Positions 11,517 to 21,840 are shown, counted from the stretch's first letter. The stretch is 64,000 nucleotides of DNA from Aquatica leii (GCA_035610365.1 CM069435.1:7280001-7344000); one strand, 5' to 3'. A program made the numbers and translations. Notes: generated from the letters alone by a model not told the origin.

Positions 11517-13304
11517 TTGTTTATGCTGTTACGATCAGGAAAAGTTACCAGTGATTTGACAAATATGACAGAAAATCAACCACAACAGTTAATTATGACA
11601 GCTGAGATGATTCAGAATTTAATCCAAGAGATTCAAGTAAATAATCAACACAACATTCAAACTGTGAGTACTGCAAATTTTTCTGCATGTAAAGCAAAGT
11701 TTAATGGTGATTCAAACTCCGATATCGAAGCATTCATTGATTCAATAACGGTATATAAGGAATGTCTTAATGTAAGCAACGAACATGCACTAAAAGGACT
11801 TTCAATGCTTCTAACAGATGATGCAGCTACATGGTGGCAAGGAATTAAAAGTTCAATTCAATGCTTTGATGAAGCTATCACATCACTTCGACATGCTTAT
11901 GGTTATCTAAAGCCTGCACACCAAATTTTCCAGGATTTGTTTGCACTTAAACAAGATAATGAGAAAACCGACGTCTTTATTTCTAAAACGCGCGCATTGT
12001 TATCACGTCTTACAGGCAAATCTGTTATTTCAGAACATGTACAACTTGACATGGTGTACGGACTTTTAAATGTAAGAATTAGAGAAAAAATTACTCGCGA
12101 TAAAATAAACTCATTCAAAGAATTGATCGAATCTGCACGTGTCATTGAACAAACTTTCTCTGAAATTCCAAGTAGATCAACTAACTCAATTAAAAATAAT
12201 ATGCCTTACAATAGCCATCACAATCATATTCGTAAACCTAAACAATGTGTTTATTGTAAAAACTACGGACACCTTAAAGATGAATGTAAGAAGTTATTAC
12301 GCATACGTTCCGAGTCTTCAAATGTTACTGAGAATCAGAAACATGTTGTGAATAATGCTAGTTCTAGCTCATGTTCTGTAGGTTCAAGTGGTGACTGTAA
12401 AATGTCGTGTTATGGATGCAAAACACCTGGGTATATTCGCAGCAATTGCCCTAATTGTTTAAAAGGTAAAACCGAAGTTGCTCATGTGAGTACATTTAGA
12501 TCTGATTCACCTACTGAATTTTTATGTAATATGTTTAATGATGTATCAAACTGTAAGAATTTGTATTCTCAGAATGCACGACCACTGACTCGTGTTCACA
12601 TCGAAGGCCATAGCGGATACAGTTACCTGGATTCCGGTGCTCAATCTAGCATAGCAGGTACTACACTCAGAAATATACTTCTGCAGGATGGCATCCCATA
12701 TTTTTCCAAAGTCATGGAAATGACACTAGCAGATGGCAAAACGTCAAAGGTTAATGTACTTGTGTTTCAAGTTAAAATTCTCTTAGGAGGGAGATCGCAT
12801 AATATTTCATTAATTTCTGTACCAGAACACTCTCAAAGTAAAACACTTTTAGGTGCTGATTTTTTAAAAGTAGCAAACATTGTTATTGATATACCTCATG
12901 AATCATGGTTCTATGGAGATTTTCCTCAAAGGATTTACCCATTTGACTCTGAACCAAATTCCGTAAATCAATGTTCGTGTTTTTTGAATTCAGTTCAGTT
13001 AAAAGACATTAAATTGCGCTCTAATGAAGGTATTTCGTTTACTTCGGTAGAAAAATCCGAATTTAATAATGTTCTCGAGAAAAATCTTGATTTATTTCTA
13101 CCCAACAAAGAAGCCACTCCGTATGCAGAACATACCATTACTCTCACAGATAATACTCCTATAGCAGTTCCACCTTATCGTCTCTCCGAAGGGAAAAAAG
13201 ATATCTTACGTAAAGAAATCGAACATCTTCTAATGGAAGATATTATAGAAGAATGTGAATCTCCTTATGCTGCTCTAATAGTTTTAATGCCAAAAAAAAG
13301 ATAG
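11517..13304 (+). CDS. gag-pro: Gag-protease polyprotein with start of RT
   Basis: This 595-residue open frame starts shortly after the leader. Residues about 50-220 form a capsid-like gag (TDDAATWWQGIK, LRHAYGYLKPAHQIFQDLF), of the Ty3/Gypsy type from which animal Arc proteins derive. A perfect CCHC knuckle (CVYCKNYGHLKDEC) starts at residue 244. A second at 298 has Tyr in place of the His (CYGCKTPGYIRSNC). The aspartic protease active site is YLDSGAQSS with Asp at about 372; LLGADFL marks the C-terminal half. The frame ends inside the RT N-terminal segment (PYRLSEGKKDILRKEIEHLL, then ESPYAALIVLMPKK). The break falls in a run of eight A at 13292-13299, so either a slip mutation or a recoding site ends it. 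I favour mutation, because in-frame stops follow. Confidence 0.9.
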   Translation: MFMLLRSGKVTSDLTNMTENQPQQLIMTAEMIQNLIQEIQVNNQHNIQTVSTANFSACKAKFNGDSNSDIEAFIDSITVYKECLNVSNEHALKGLSMLLTDDAATWWQGIKSSIQCFDEAITSLRHAYGYLKPAHQIFQDLFALKQDNEKTDVFISKTRALLSRLTGKSVISEHVQLDMVYGLLNVRIREKITRDKINSFKELIESARVIEQTFSEIPSRSTNSIKNNMPYNSHHNHIRKPKQCVYCKNYGHLKDECKKLLRIRSESSNVTENQKHVVNNASSSSCSVGSSGDCKMSCYGCKTPGYIRSNCPNCLKGKTEVAHVSTFRSDSPTEFLCNMFNDVSNCKNLYSQNARPLTRVHIEGHSGYSYLDSGAQSSIAGTTLRNILLQDGIPYFSKVMEMTLADGKTSKVNVLVFQVKILLGGRSHNISLISVPEHSQSKTLLGADFLKVANIVIDIPHESWFYGDFPQRIYPFDSEPNSVNQCSCFLNSVQLKDIKLRSNEGISFTSVEKSEFNNVLEKNLDLFLPNKEATPYAEHTITLTDNTPIAVPPYRLSEGKKDILRKEIEHLLMEDIIEECESPYAALIVLMPKKR

Positions 13305-14136
13305 AGACACAGGGCTAGTAGTAGATTATCAAAAATTAAATGCTATCACTTGTTCAGATAAATATCTCATATCGAAGATTTACTTCATTCGGCTAAAAAA
13401 GCCACTTATATCACAACTCTTGATCTTAAATCAGGTTAAAATCAGATTTCAGTCAAGCTAGAAGATAGAGATAAGACCGAATTTATTTGCCCTTTAGGTT
13501 CCTTTCGTTACATGCGGATGTCGTTTGGATTGCGAAATGCACTTTCCACATTTCAACGCCTTATTAATAAATTTTGCTCTAATTTACAAGATGTAAACAT
13601 CTTGGTTTACTTAGACGACATGATCATATTACCTTGTACTGTATAAAACATGTTAGGGGCACACAACTTGTGTTCAAACGCTTGAGAATGTTTAAGCTTC
13701 ACCTAAACACATCTAAGTGCACATTTAGTTGCCCTTCTATCAATTTCCTTGGTCACGTGATTACTCCAAAGGATTTGAAGTCGAATCCAAGCAAAGTGTC
13801 TGCCATTCTACATAGATATGCCTACGCTCAAGAACACCAAACAAATTCTCTCTTTTTTCCAAACCTGTTCATGGTACCGACGTTTTATAGAAAATCGTGC
13901 AGAAATAGTTAAACCTCTCACGAACCTTACAAAGACAAATGTAGTTTGGACTTGGAGTCTTAAACAAAAAGAAACCTTCCAACGACCAAAAGAGTTGTTA
14001 ACAACCAGTACGATTCTCCGTCAGGCTGACGCAAAGCTTCCATGTGTTCTTAGAACCGACGCTAGCGCATATGCTCTTGGTGCATGTTTACTCTAGGGGG
14101 AGGGTTCTGACAAAAGACCCATAGAATATGCATCCA
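13300..14136 (+). pseudogene. Gypsy reverse transcriptase and RNase H start, broken
   Basis: After the frame change, RT reads TGLVVDYQKLNAITCSDKY, TYITTLDLKSG, then a TAA at 13436-13438 where a Tyr codon is usual. It continues with DKTEFICPLGSFRYMRMSFGL. The catalytic box YLDD is intact at 13608-13619. A small deletion right after it shifts the frame. The thumb and connection follow (LNTSKCTFSCPSINFLGHVI; FFQTCSWYRRFIENRAEIVKPL), then the start of RNase H (RTDASAYALGACLL). A TAG at 14094-14096 replaces a probable Gln codon. RT copies the element RNA; RNase H removes the RNA strand. At least three lesions make this copy defective. Confidence 0.85.
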
Positions 14137-14138
14137 GA

Positions 14139-15881
14139 TTGTTGACGCAATCGGAACAAAATTATTGTACTACGGAACGCGAAGCATTAGCTGTCGTGTG
14201 GGCCGTTAACCGTTTTAGAGGTTACTTAGAAGGTTCCACTACTGTTGTTCAGTCGGATCATCAACCGCTCAGGTGGCTCATGTCATTAAAATCACCAACA
14301 GGTCGTCTAGCACGATGGTCACTTCTTCTCCAGTCTTATGACTTAAAAATAGACTATACTCCAGGTCGATTAAATGTTGTAGCTGACATGCTATCAAGAC
14401 CTGCTTTGGAAAACTTAGAAGCCAAACTTGTAAGCATTGATTTACCCAAGGAAAGTATCAACGAAGTGCGCCGTGAACAAATGAATGATCCCGACCTAAG
14501 TAAAATCATCGACTGCTTCGAACGTCCTACTGATGATGTCGATTTTAAACGATGGACCGAACGTGGGTATATTATGATTAACGGTATTCTACATCGCTAT
14601 GTTCCAGACTCAGATGAAGAGACTGCTCAGCTAGTAGTTGCGAAGTCTTCTGTTAGTAAGATCATCTCGGAATGTCATGATTCTCAACTAGCTGGTCATT
14701 ATGGAGTTGATCGTACAATGCAGCGAATCGCCAGTAGATACTATTGGACAAGTATGCGTCGTGACATAACCCATCACGTAGCAAAATGTCTAGATTGCCA
14801 AAGGTATAAAGCTTCTAACTTGAAACCCATCGGACAGATTCAAACGCCCATTCAAAATCAACGATTTGAAGTTCTTTCTATGGACTTATTTGGACCTCTA
14901 CCTGAGACAGAGGACGGATATAAATGGATCTACATAATACAAGACACAACCAGTCGCTGGGTAGAGCTCTTTGCATTAAAAGTTGCTTCTGCTGAAAATT
15001 GTTCTAGAATTCTTATAGATGAAATAATCTTACGTTTTGGACTTCCTAGGCGCGTAATTAGTGATAACGGTGTTCAGTTCGTGAGTTCCGTTATGCAACA
15101 GACAGCTCATTGTCTTGGTTTTTCACAGACTTTAGTGCCATTGTATCATCCGGAAGCTAACCCGATTGAGCGTAAAAACCGCGATTTAAAAACACAACTT
15201 TCTATCTTAACTGCTAACAATCATACACAATGGAAAGATAAACTCCCGGCAGTGCGATTTGCCATGAATAGTGTGAAATCTCAAACAACCGGTTTTAGTG
15301 CTGCTTATCTTACATTCGGACGCGAGTTACGCACGCCCGAAGACGTACAGCGTGATTTTCGCGCGATTATAGAGAATGACAATTTCGTTTCTCAAGTAAC
15401 TCCATACTTGCGTAACCTTGCTGATACCATACGTCTTGCTCGTGAAAATCAAGAACAACAACAAGACCGATATAAGAAGTACAGCGATGCCAATCGTCGC
15501 CCAGCTCCAAATTTTCACATTGGAGACAAAGTGCTCATAAGAACGCATGTCCTCAGTAAAGCTAAAAGTTCCTTTACTTCCAAGTTCGCGCCTCGTCGTG
15601 ATGGTCCATATTTGATTCACAAGATCGTCACACCTACAACTTATGAGGTTACCTCTGTTAGTAACCCAGATGAAATTTTAGGAAAATATCATGTCGCTGA
15701 TCTAACTCCTTTCAACTCAGACGAAGAAACTGCTCCAATCATTCCTATTCGCAAGAGAGGACGTCCACCTATTCAAACTGAAAGTTCTTCTCGTGAATCT
15801 AGTGAAGCTGGAACAGAAGTGCCCTCACCCTTCCATCCCAACTCTTCACACAGCTTCTCAACAAAGAATCCAGAAAAATAA
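14139..15881 (+). CDS. int: Gypsy RNase H C-terminus and integrase
   Basis: This 580-residue frame is open from its first Met (MLTQSEQNYCTTEREALAVV). That Met is internal to RNase H, so the natural protein is the downstream part of pol. Visible order: RNase H (QSDHQPLRWLM, LKIDYTPGRLNVVADMLSR), then the integrase HHCC zinc domain (His about 180 and 187, Cys 217 and 220). The catalytic core has Asp about 249 (SMDLFGP), Asp 309 (SDNG) and Glu 344 (NPIERKN). A C-terminal GPY motif is at about 489. All catalytic residues are present and spaced normally. It inserts element DNA into chromosomes. The last 60 residues are Ser/Pro-rich. No env follows. Confidence 0.9.
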   Translation: MLTQSEQNYCTTEREALAVVWAVNRFRGYLEGSTTVVQSDHQPLRWLMSLKSPTGRLARWSLLLQSYDLKIDYTPGRLNVVADMLSRPALENLEAKLVSIDLPKESINEVRREQMNDPDLSKIIDCFERPTDDVDFKRWTERGYIMINGILHRYVPDSDEETAQLVVAKSSVSKIISECHDSQLAGHYGVDRTMQRIASRYYWTSMRRDITHHVAKCLDCQRYKASNLKPIGQIQTPIQNQRFEVLSMDLFGPLPETEDGYKWIYIIQDTTSRWVELFALKVASAENCSRILIDEIILRFGLPRRVISDNGVQFVSSVMQQTAHCLGFSQTLVPLYHPEANPIERKNRDLKTQLSILTANNHTQWKDKLPAVRFAMNSVKSQTTGFSAAYLTFGRELRTPEDVQRDFRAIIENDNFVSQVTPYLRNLADTIRLARENQEQQQDRYKKYSDANRRPAPNFHIGDKVLIRTHVLSKAKSSFTSKFAPRRDGPYLIHKIVTPTTYEVTSVSNPDEILGKYHVADLTPFNSDEETAPIIPIRKRGRPPIQTESSSRESSEAGTEVPSPFHPNSSHSFSTKNPEK

Positions 15882-15939
15882 GTGTCCCTGTTGCAAGAAA
15901 CCATTATTGTTGCTCCTATTTGCGGGACGCTTCATGAAA

Positions 15940-15950
15940 CAAAGGGGGAG
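15940..15950 (+). promoter_or_regulatory. Polypurine tract of the Gypsy element
   Basis: CAAAGGGGGAG ends three bases before the 3' LTR. This purine run resists RNase H and primes plus-strand synthesis in LTR retrotransposons. Confidence 0.8.
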
Positions 15951-15953
15951 ATT

Positions 15954-16192
15954 TGTAACAACGAGCCGTAGTGTCGCAGCGACGCGACACACTTTAGTTA
16001 GAGAGGGCGGCCTCGCGTAACAAAAGACTACCTTTTGACATTAGTTTAATTTTATGATTTTCGTCAATTAAAGTGTTAATTCATTTTGAATGTATCCGTT
16101 AACTAAATAAAACTGTGTGTTACGTGTATTAGTGGCTAACAATACTATAACTAACGAAACGAGGGTAATATAACCCACACCTGCCCGCCACA
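15954..16192 (+). repeat. 3' LTR of the Gypsy element
   Basis: 239-base copy of the LTR at 11059-11297, with the same TG/CA ends, followed by the target duplication ACTT at 16193-16196. Confidence 0.95.
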
Positions 16193-16196
16193 ACTT

Positions 16197-16370
16197 CACA
16201 AATAAACCTTTAAAAGACTTGCCGTCTCTAGTTATAAATGGCACGAAAAGCTTAGGTGGAAGAAGAAAAGATCGGAATGAGAACTAAAATACAGACAGTA
16301 TTATTGGGTGATTAGAAAAAACTCCAAACTTTGAATCTCCAATAAATTACTGATTTGTAATCAGATCTTG
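16197..16370 (+). pseudogene. Jockey ORF2 fragment between the Gypsy and MULE insertions
   Basis: This short piece continues the Jockey reverse transcriptase in shifting frames, including KKKRSE-like, YRQYYWVIRKNSKL and NKLLICNQIL. These correspond to the thumb region just before the KPVWLYGIQLWG block found again at 18573. It ends with the 9-base target site CAGATCTTG (16362-16370). Confidence 0.75.
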
Positions 16371-18563
16371 GGTTTTAGTACATTTGTCCCCCTGCAATTC
16401 GCTTTCGGACAGAGTGCCCTGACACTTCGTCCCTCAATGTTAACTTGAATTTGTGGCATATTTGTAGTTTCTCTTTGTATATTATATTTTACCTACCGTA
16501 TTCCGTAGGTGCGCTGATTAATTGTGAGATTAGGATATTATTATAGCTAATCGAATAATAAACACATGTGACCATTAATTTATAAAAGATTTATTTATTT
16601 ATTTCAAAGAGTTACAAACTAAAATGCAAAATTATTGGCAAATCCTTTTAAATAATCTATAATATTTCTGTTATCGTAGTCATGAACTATTACATGAATA
16701 CGAGTCGAAATAGTAGCGTAGCGCTTATTTGGGTGCAGTGGTGGTGCTCCAGTTATAAATTGATTGATTTGGTAGGAATGAATTGTTTGCTAATTTTTCA
16801 GAAATTCAATAAACTTAAAAATATTTGGTGAACTATCACACACACTTTATAATCCTCGATGCCAACCCTCAATATGGTTATTAGTTCGATGGTGGTGATC
16901 TAAGGTACGTTGGTACATGTTTCACATCTAAATCGGAAAATGGGCGGACGTCTCTGTCTGCGACCACGGCGTCCGATGTAGATATCTTCAAAATAGTACA
17001 CTATCGGTTGGGCCTCGGGTGGAAAGTTTTCGTACTCAAGTAACACATCAAATATCTCCAGAAGTCGATCTGGAGGCACAAAAGCAATGGCTGGGATCAT
17101 CCGCACCCATAAAGCGAAATTCTAAATCCTAAATCTGCGAAAAGAAAAATAATTAAAGAAAATATAGAATGAAAATTATTGTATTACCTGTAATCCCTCA
17201 GATTGTACTCTTCGCCATACATTTTGGTATAAGTGGAAAACAGCCGGATACCACAATGCCCTCAAATTCTTCAGAAAATGCTCCCATTGCTGCTGTTTCA
17301 AAGTCCAGCAGGATCCTAGTGGAAACAACCCTGGTATCAAACTTTTTAACTCTCGAAGTAACTTCTGATAAGTTTCCTTTGTTTTGTTTGGTAACAGGGC
17401 GTAAATGGCAGGTATCACGGTTCCATATTGCTCAACATGGATAGTATATAGTTGGAAAAACAAATTTGGAGCCACAGAAAATGCTCCATCTCCATACAAG
17501 CTATCACTTCTGTGTAACATATTTAAATTATCATCTGTTCGTCTGTTGGTCCACACTTTCCACGTTAATTATTTGGTATTGTGGCGGAATATTAAAGTGT
17601 TCCAAGTCTGTTGGTAACTCTAGGAGGCCTTGTACATTGCGTTGTCGGCGAATTGTACGTTTGATGGCGTCTTGTCCCGGCAATTTCGCCATAATATTAC
17701 CATGCACATTTTGCAAATTTGTTACTAATGATTGCTGAGGAGTTTCTTCTGTATCACGCGCTCGCTCGTTCATACGACTCAGAATATTTAACAGGGGAAC
17801 TCTGGTGGCCACAGAAGCATGGTTGTGAGGTGTTACTGTACGGACAACTTCTATACCGTTAGCTACAATTTATTACTAATGAGTACATGTATGTGAATAA
17901 TAAACATAGAACTTACCTATTGTCCAGATGCGACCTTTACATTGACCTCTTTTTTTACAAACACATATGGAGTGTTCTTCATTTGAACTTTTCTTCGAAA
18001 AAACATACACAAAATTGTTGTTATCAATAAATTTCTGACCACCTCTATTTGATGTAACAAACGACATGACTTCGAACGATTATAGTGTTAAACTAACCGA
18101 AATTAATGGGGCCTTAAGCACCATTTATGATTTAGATGCTATTATTATTATATAATTATTATTATGATTGCACATTTTACACATGTATTAATAATTAAGG
18201 TAATCCCTCATTAGTACATTAATAGATAATAGATTATTAATAGATCTTGATACTGGAAATTGGGTGCTGCAGCAACATTTATGATTAAGAGGCTATTATC
18301 ATAATTGCACATAACATTACACATCGCAATTATTTTGCAATTGGTATTGTGTAGAGGTAATAATATTGGAATACTAACAACTATATCATTTTCTAATTAC
18401 GTTACTCAATGTTGGTATCGAAATTAATCTAGAAGAAGAAATGTGCAAAAATTTTAATCAACACTTAGAGGCGAAATGTCACAGGGGACACGTGTCATAA
18501 GCAGCGAAAAGTCTGGAGGCGAATTGTGGGGGGCGAAATGTGGGGAGCAAAGTGTCCTCACTC
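16371..18563 (-). mobile_element. Mutator-like element (MULE) with FLYWCH transposase
   Basis: A 2193-base DNA transposon inserted in the Jockey ORF2. It is flanked by 9-base target duplications that differ at one base: CAGATCTTG at 16362-16370 and CAGATCCTG at 18564-18572. The ends are imperfect inverted repeats. The left end reads GTACATTTGTCCCCC, then CAATTCGC, then GACACTTCG. The right end, read inward, has GGACACTTTGCTCCCC, CAATTCGCC and GACATTTCGCC. The encoded minus-strand transposase matches MULE proteins, and 9-base duplications are typical of this superfamily. Confidence 0.9.
16640..18067 (-). pseudogene. MULE transposase: FLYWCH finger plus MULE catalytic domain, two short introns
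   Basis: Starts at MSFVTSNRGGQKFIDNNNF. A FLYWCH-type zinc finger follows (two Cys around CVCKKRGQCKGR, W in RIWTI, then HNH after the intron). Two small introns are visible: 17916-17863 (54 bases, ATAG|GTAAGT to TTGTAG) and 17187-17135 (53 bases, ACAG|GTAATA to TCGCAG). Removing the first joins GRIWTI to NGIEVVRTVTPHNH. The catalytic part reads LYGDGAFSVAPNLFFQLYTIHV, then an LLDFE region reached only by frame change, FHLYQNVWRR, and ALWVRMIPAIAFVPPDRL. The end reads TNNHIEGWHRG and LKGFANNFAF. Frameshifts near 17545 and 17320 and several stops show it is dead. Confidence 0.85.
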
Positions 18564-18572
18564 CAGATCCTG

Positions 18573-18968
18573 AAACCAGTATGGCTGTACGGTATCCAGC
18601 TTTGGGGCTATGTCAGTGATTCCAACATCAAGTGTATTTAAACATTCCAGAATAAAGTGTTACGAAACATAGTGAATGCTCCCTGGTATGTCCGAAATTC
18701 GGATCTTCATAGAGATCTTCGCATCTCAACCGTCAAAGAAGAAATTAACAGGTTTGCTGAAAAGCGTGAAGCTAGACTTCACCTCCACGCCAATACAGTC
18801 GCTCTTCAACTGTTGGACAACCAACACCATGTCCGAAGATTGAAAAGGAGAAAACCACGTGATTTCGTGTATTGTTCTAAAAAATCTAGAAGACATCAAT
18901 GGATGTACTTAAAAATTAAAAAAAAAACTGGTGTGGTCACCACACGACTTTCCTATAAGGAATGGTGA
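18573..18968 (+). pseudogene. Jockey ORF2 C-terminus and possible A-tail
   Basis: After the MULE, the Jockey frame resumes with ILKPVWLYGIQLWGYVSDS. From 18657 it is open as LRNIVNAPWYVRNSDLHRDL, VKEEINRFAEKREARLHLHA and LKRRKPRDFV. Jockey proteins usually end about here. The frame runs on for some 30 more codons through an A-rich tract (18911-18928) that is probably the original poly(A) tail. The usual stop therefore seems to have mutated. Confidence 0.8.
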
Positions 18969-21195
18969 AGGAATATTTACATATTTTTTTAAAATTATGC
19001 TGTCATAAAACCATTTTGAAGTGATATTTACACGTTTGTATTAATTTTCTAGCATATTTGTGCGCCTCGATATTTTTTAGTAAATCAGTTAAAAAAATCG
19101 TGGCAGGCAGGATTCGAAACTATATTATATTTGTAAATTTATTTTAAATTACAAAATAAATATTTAATAAACTGTTATTGTTAGAATTTTTTTTATTTAA
19201 ATAAATTGTTAGGAAGAATTATCTCTATAAGAAACTGTAAAAATAATTCAAATAATTTACATACGTACAAAATTATATAAGAAAAACTGTTAAAAATGGC
19301 GGATACATCCAATTCCGGTTTCTTTATCAAACGCATCTTTTGATAGAGCCGAGAGAATATGAAAAGCCAGCTTCATACCAAACTTCAAGTAATTAGGACT
19401 TTTGGTTCGAGAGTTATCGTGGGTACATCCAAAGATAATTTAAATAAGATGCAGCACTCCGTATATAAAGTCAAAAGAATTTAGAGAAAAAATGTTACTT
19501 TTTAACGTATCTTCCTTTTCTTTCATGATACAAATTTTTTTCTAAAAAAAATTGTCGTACGCTGGATTCGAACCTAGGATCATATATCGAATTCAGCCGA
19601 GGAAAGTAAAAAAAATGTGTTCTATATTATATTTTATTATTTGTATAATTTAGGTTATAGTTATGTTTGTTTTGCCAGGTATACTTTTGTGCAAAGCATT
19701 TTTTAAATCAGTTTAACACATTGTTAACTAGAAAATTAATGCAAAACACTAACACATTATCGGATGTAATTCTTATTTTACTGAAGATTTTGTTAATCTA
19801 TTTAATTAGCGACAGTTACTTTAATTTGTATTTAGCGGTTGCTACGTCAGTGCTTTTGACATTAAACATCAATTAGATTAGTTTTATACGTGCAAGCGAC
19901 CAAATAAATTGTTTAGTTTGAACTTTATTACCTGTTTCGATCTCAAGCAGAGCATCTAAAACCATAGAAATTGTAGGATTACCGATTAATTTATTTCGTT
20001 TACTAATTACTTAGCTTTAATCGTTTAAATAAGGATTTATTGTGAACAGCGTTTACAACATAAATTTAACCCTTACTTTTACTATATCATATAAAATCGT
20101 ATACGATAATCTCGTGTCTAAAAATAGGTTGTAATTTCGAGAAAATATGAAACGGGAAATTGAATTTTATATTGTGTCAAAAACCGTTAACTACAATAGT
20201 TGTCTGACAAGTGATAAGATGTAAATGGAACTAATTTTCCAAGTTATCCGATCATATCACGTAGCAAGAAGCAATAACAACTACTCGGAGCATAATGCAT
20301 GTATATAATATCACAGCGTGTGTTGCATTGTGCTGGTTCCGGATCAGATGATTTATGCAAATGTACAGTTAATGTGCAACATACTGAGACAAAAAGCCGA
20401 GGAAATGACGATGCCTCACGCTATTCTTGCAAAGATTGTAATTTTAATGGTGGTGTATTACACAAATGCATTTATGCACTAAATGGTTAGCCTGCTGGTG
20501 CATTTAGATAGATATCATTGGTTCACATTATTAATGTGTCTGCTTAATGATGCTCGACTGCAAATTATAATGAAATATTATGACCGTCTAGACACGTTAT
20601 AAACCCATTGTTTTGATTTCAGCATCCAAGAAGGTGGAATCTATTAAATTCTTTATATTTTTCTTGATTTATCTAAGTCCTTTATGCAGAATCTACAGCA
20701 AATAGTCTACGACTTTCCGTCTTTATAGTGCAGTTAAATAGCGGTTAAAAGAAATTATACAAAACTTTAACAAGTAAAAGCATGTTTTTAAGTTACATAC
20801 TTGAGCGATTAGATATTTTAAGAACTATCGCGTCGTAATCTTTTTTAACCTTTTCAATAATCCCCCGCGGTGTAACATGACAATACAATAAGAATTCTGA
20901 TTTATTTTAGGTTATATATTTTTAAGATTAATATTGGCGTTTAAAATTGATGTTGACCAATATTAAATTTTGTGTCTTAACTTTTTCAATTAAGTAACGA
21001 CAGTTAAGAAATTTTTCAATTTGAAAAATTATTAACAATCTTATTTTTCAAATGAGATACAGACTAAAATTAATCACATTTTTTGAGTTTTTTAATATAT
21101 CCATTAGTATTATTAAGATGCGTTAAGTAGGTCATATCTAAAGTAATTTTGTAACTATTTAATATTTTGTTTAAAATTTGATTGTGTTTAGTTTT
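18969..21195. other. AT-rich, non-coding; two tRNA-B-box-like motifs
   Basis: No gene recognised. GGATTCGAA occurs at about 19101 and GGATTCGAACC at 19563, each preceded by an A-rich run and a GTGGCAGGC or GTCGTACGC sequence. On the minus strand they resemble a tRNA B box (GGTTCGAATCC). This may mark two decayed copies of a dispersed repeat. A 63-codon Cys-rich frame at 20299-20490 is probably fortuitous. ATGCAAAT-like octamers occur nearby (20357, 20466). Confidence 0.4.
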
Positions 21196-21262
21196 CGACT
21201 TAGTTTTTTCAAATAGAACAGTCTGTATCTTTTTACACCGTTAAATTCCATTTTTTATAGAC
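21196..21262 (-). repeat. Left inverted arm matching 32186-32252
   Basis: The reverse complement of this segment (TGGAATTTAACGGTGTAAAA, AGATACAG, TTTGAAAAAACT) matches 32186-32252 (TGGAATTTAACGCTGTAAAA, AGATACAAGG, TTTGGAACAACT). Such ends are common in Tc1/mariner-like elements of insects. The right arm lies just after a Tc1-like transposase remnant. Both arms may bound one 11-kb composite, or be ends of separate copies. Confidence 0.55.
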
Positions 21263-21574
21263 TTTCCAACAATATATAGCTAAGATACAATACTGTTGGA
21301 AAAAATCTTGTTATTAATTCAAAACTTAGACTGCTGACAATAAATTTAAAACAACTGTTGTTCCAAGATTGGTAGTTATTAGGATAATTTGTTAATTACA
21401 AATTTCACACGCGAAGAATTGATGAACATGGTATATTGTATTGGTGAAACTGAAAAAAAAAATGTTAGTAATATGTCAATGCGGAAACAAGCAGAAAAGT
21501 TCGCAGTAACCGATCCTGTATGTCATTAATTGCAGAATCAGATCCGCAGGAGCTTCCGCCTTGTACGCTGCAAA

Positions 21575-21840
21575 AACGGTAAAAAATAGATGAAAATTTT
21601 ATATAAACATATTTATAGAGCACATAATTTACTGCAAAAAAGTTCGCGGGAGAGTATAATTATATCTAATAATTTAAAAGTTAATGTAATGTAAGACATT
21701 ATCGTGTAACTTTGCACACTTGTATCTTCTAAACTATAGAAGGTAATTGTACTATTCCGCGGATTTTTTTATAGTAAATTTTGTCCTCTATAAAAATGTA
21801 TATATGCAACTTTCCTCTATTTTGCAAAGTTTTAGGGTAA
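21575..21840. repeat. Hairpin repeat, copy 1
   Basis: The left arm, ending near AAAAAAGTTCGCGGGAG (21640-21655), and the right arm (CCGCGGATTTTTTTATAG, TTTGTCCTCTATAAAAATG) are imperfect inverted repeats of about 60 bases. Between them is GTAACTTTGCACACTTGTAT. A second copy lies at 25425-25685. It behaves like a small non-autonomous element. Confidence 0.65.

Larger units (their letters stand above)
11059..16192 (+). mobile_element. Ty3/Gypsy LTR retrotransposon, nearly full length, recent
   Basis: A 5134-base element bounded by two 239-base LTRs that begin TGTAACAACG and end CCGCCACA. It is flanked by the 4-base target duplication ACTT (11055-11058 and 16193-16196). By eye the LTRs differ at four positions (about 98% identical), so insertion was fairly recent. 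A primer-binding site follows the 5' LTR and a purine tract precedes the 3' LTR. Gag, protease, RT, RNase H and integrase follow in standard order. There is no third ORF (env). The coding region is broken at four places in the RT/RNase H part, so this copy is not autonomous. It sits inside the reverse transcriptase of the Jockey element. Confidence 0.95.
5040..18928 (+). mobile_element. Old Jockey-clade non-LTR retrotransposon, interrupted by three other elements
   Basis: Pieces of one Jockey-type element lie in order on the plus strand. ORF1 with its zinc knuckles spans about 5040-6690 and the endonuclease 6720-7690. The reverse transcriptase comes at 9820-11058, continuing 16197-16361, and the C-terminus at 18573-18910. 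An A-rich tract at about 18911-18928 may be the original 3' tail. The gaps are filled by an R1-clade fragment, a Ty3/Gypsy element and a MULE. Removing the Gypsy and MULE insertions, with one copy of each target duplication, brings the Jockey RT pieces back into register. Many stops and frameshifts show long decay. Confidence 0.85.

Noticed and set aside
19085-19640. tRNA gene or tRNA-derived SINE, from GGATTCGAA(A/C)C motifs at 19101 and 19563 (B-box-like on minus).
   Set aside because: The flanking T-arm stem does not pair, no A box is found at the right distance, and no cloverleaf can be drawn. Kept only as a note on a possible dispersed repeat.
20299-20490. Cys-rich 63-residue secreted or toxin-like peptide.
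   Set aside because: No signal peptide, no cysteine framework of a known family, and no neighbouring exon; the frame is short enough to be chance.
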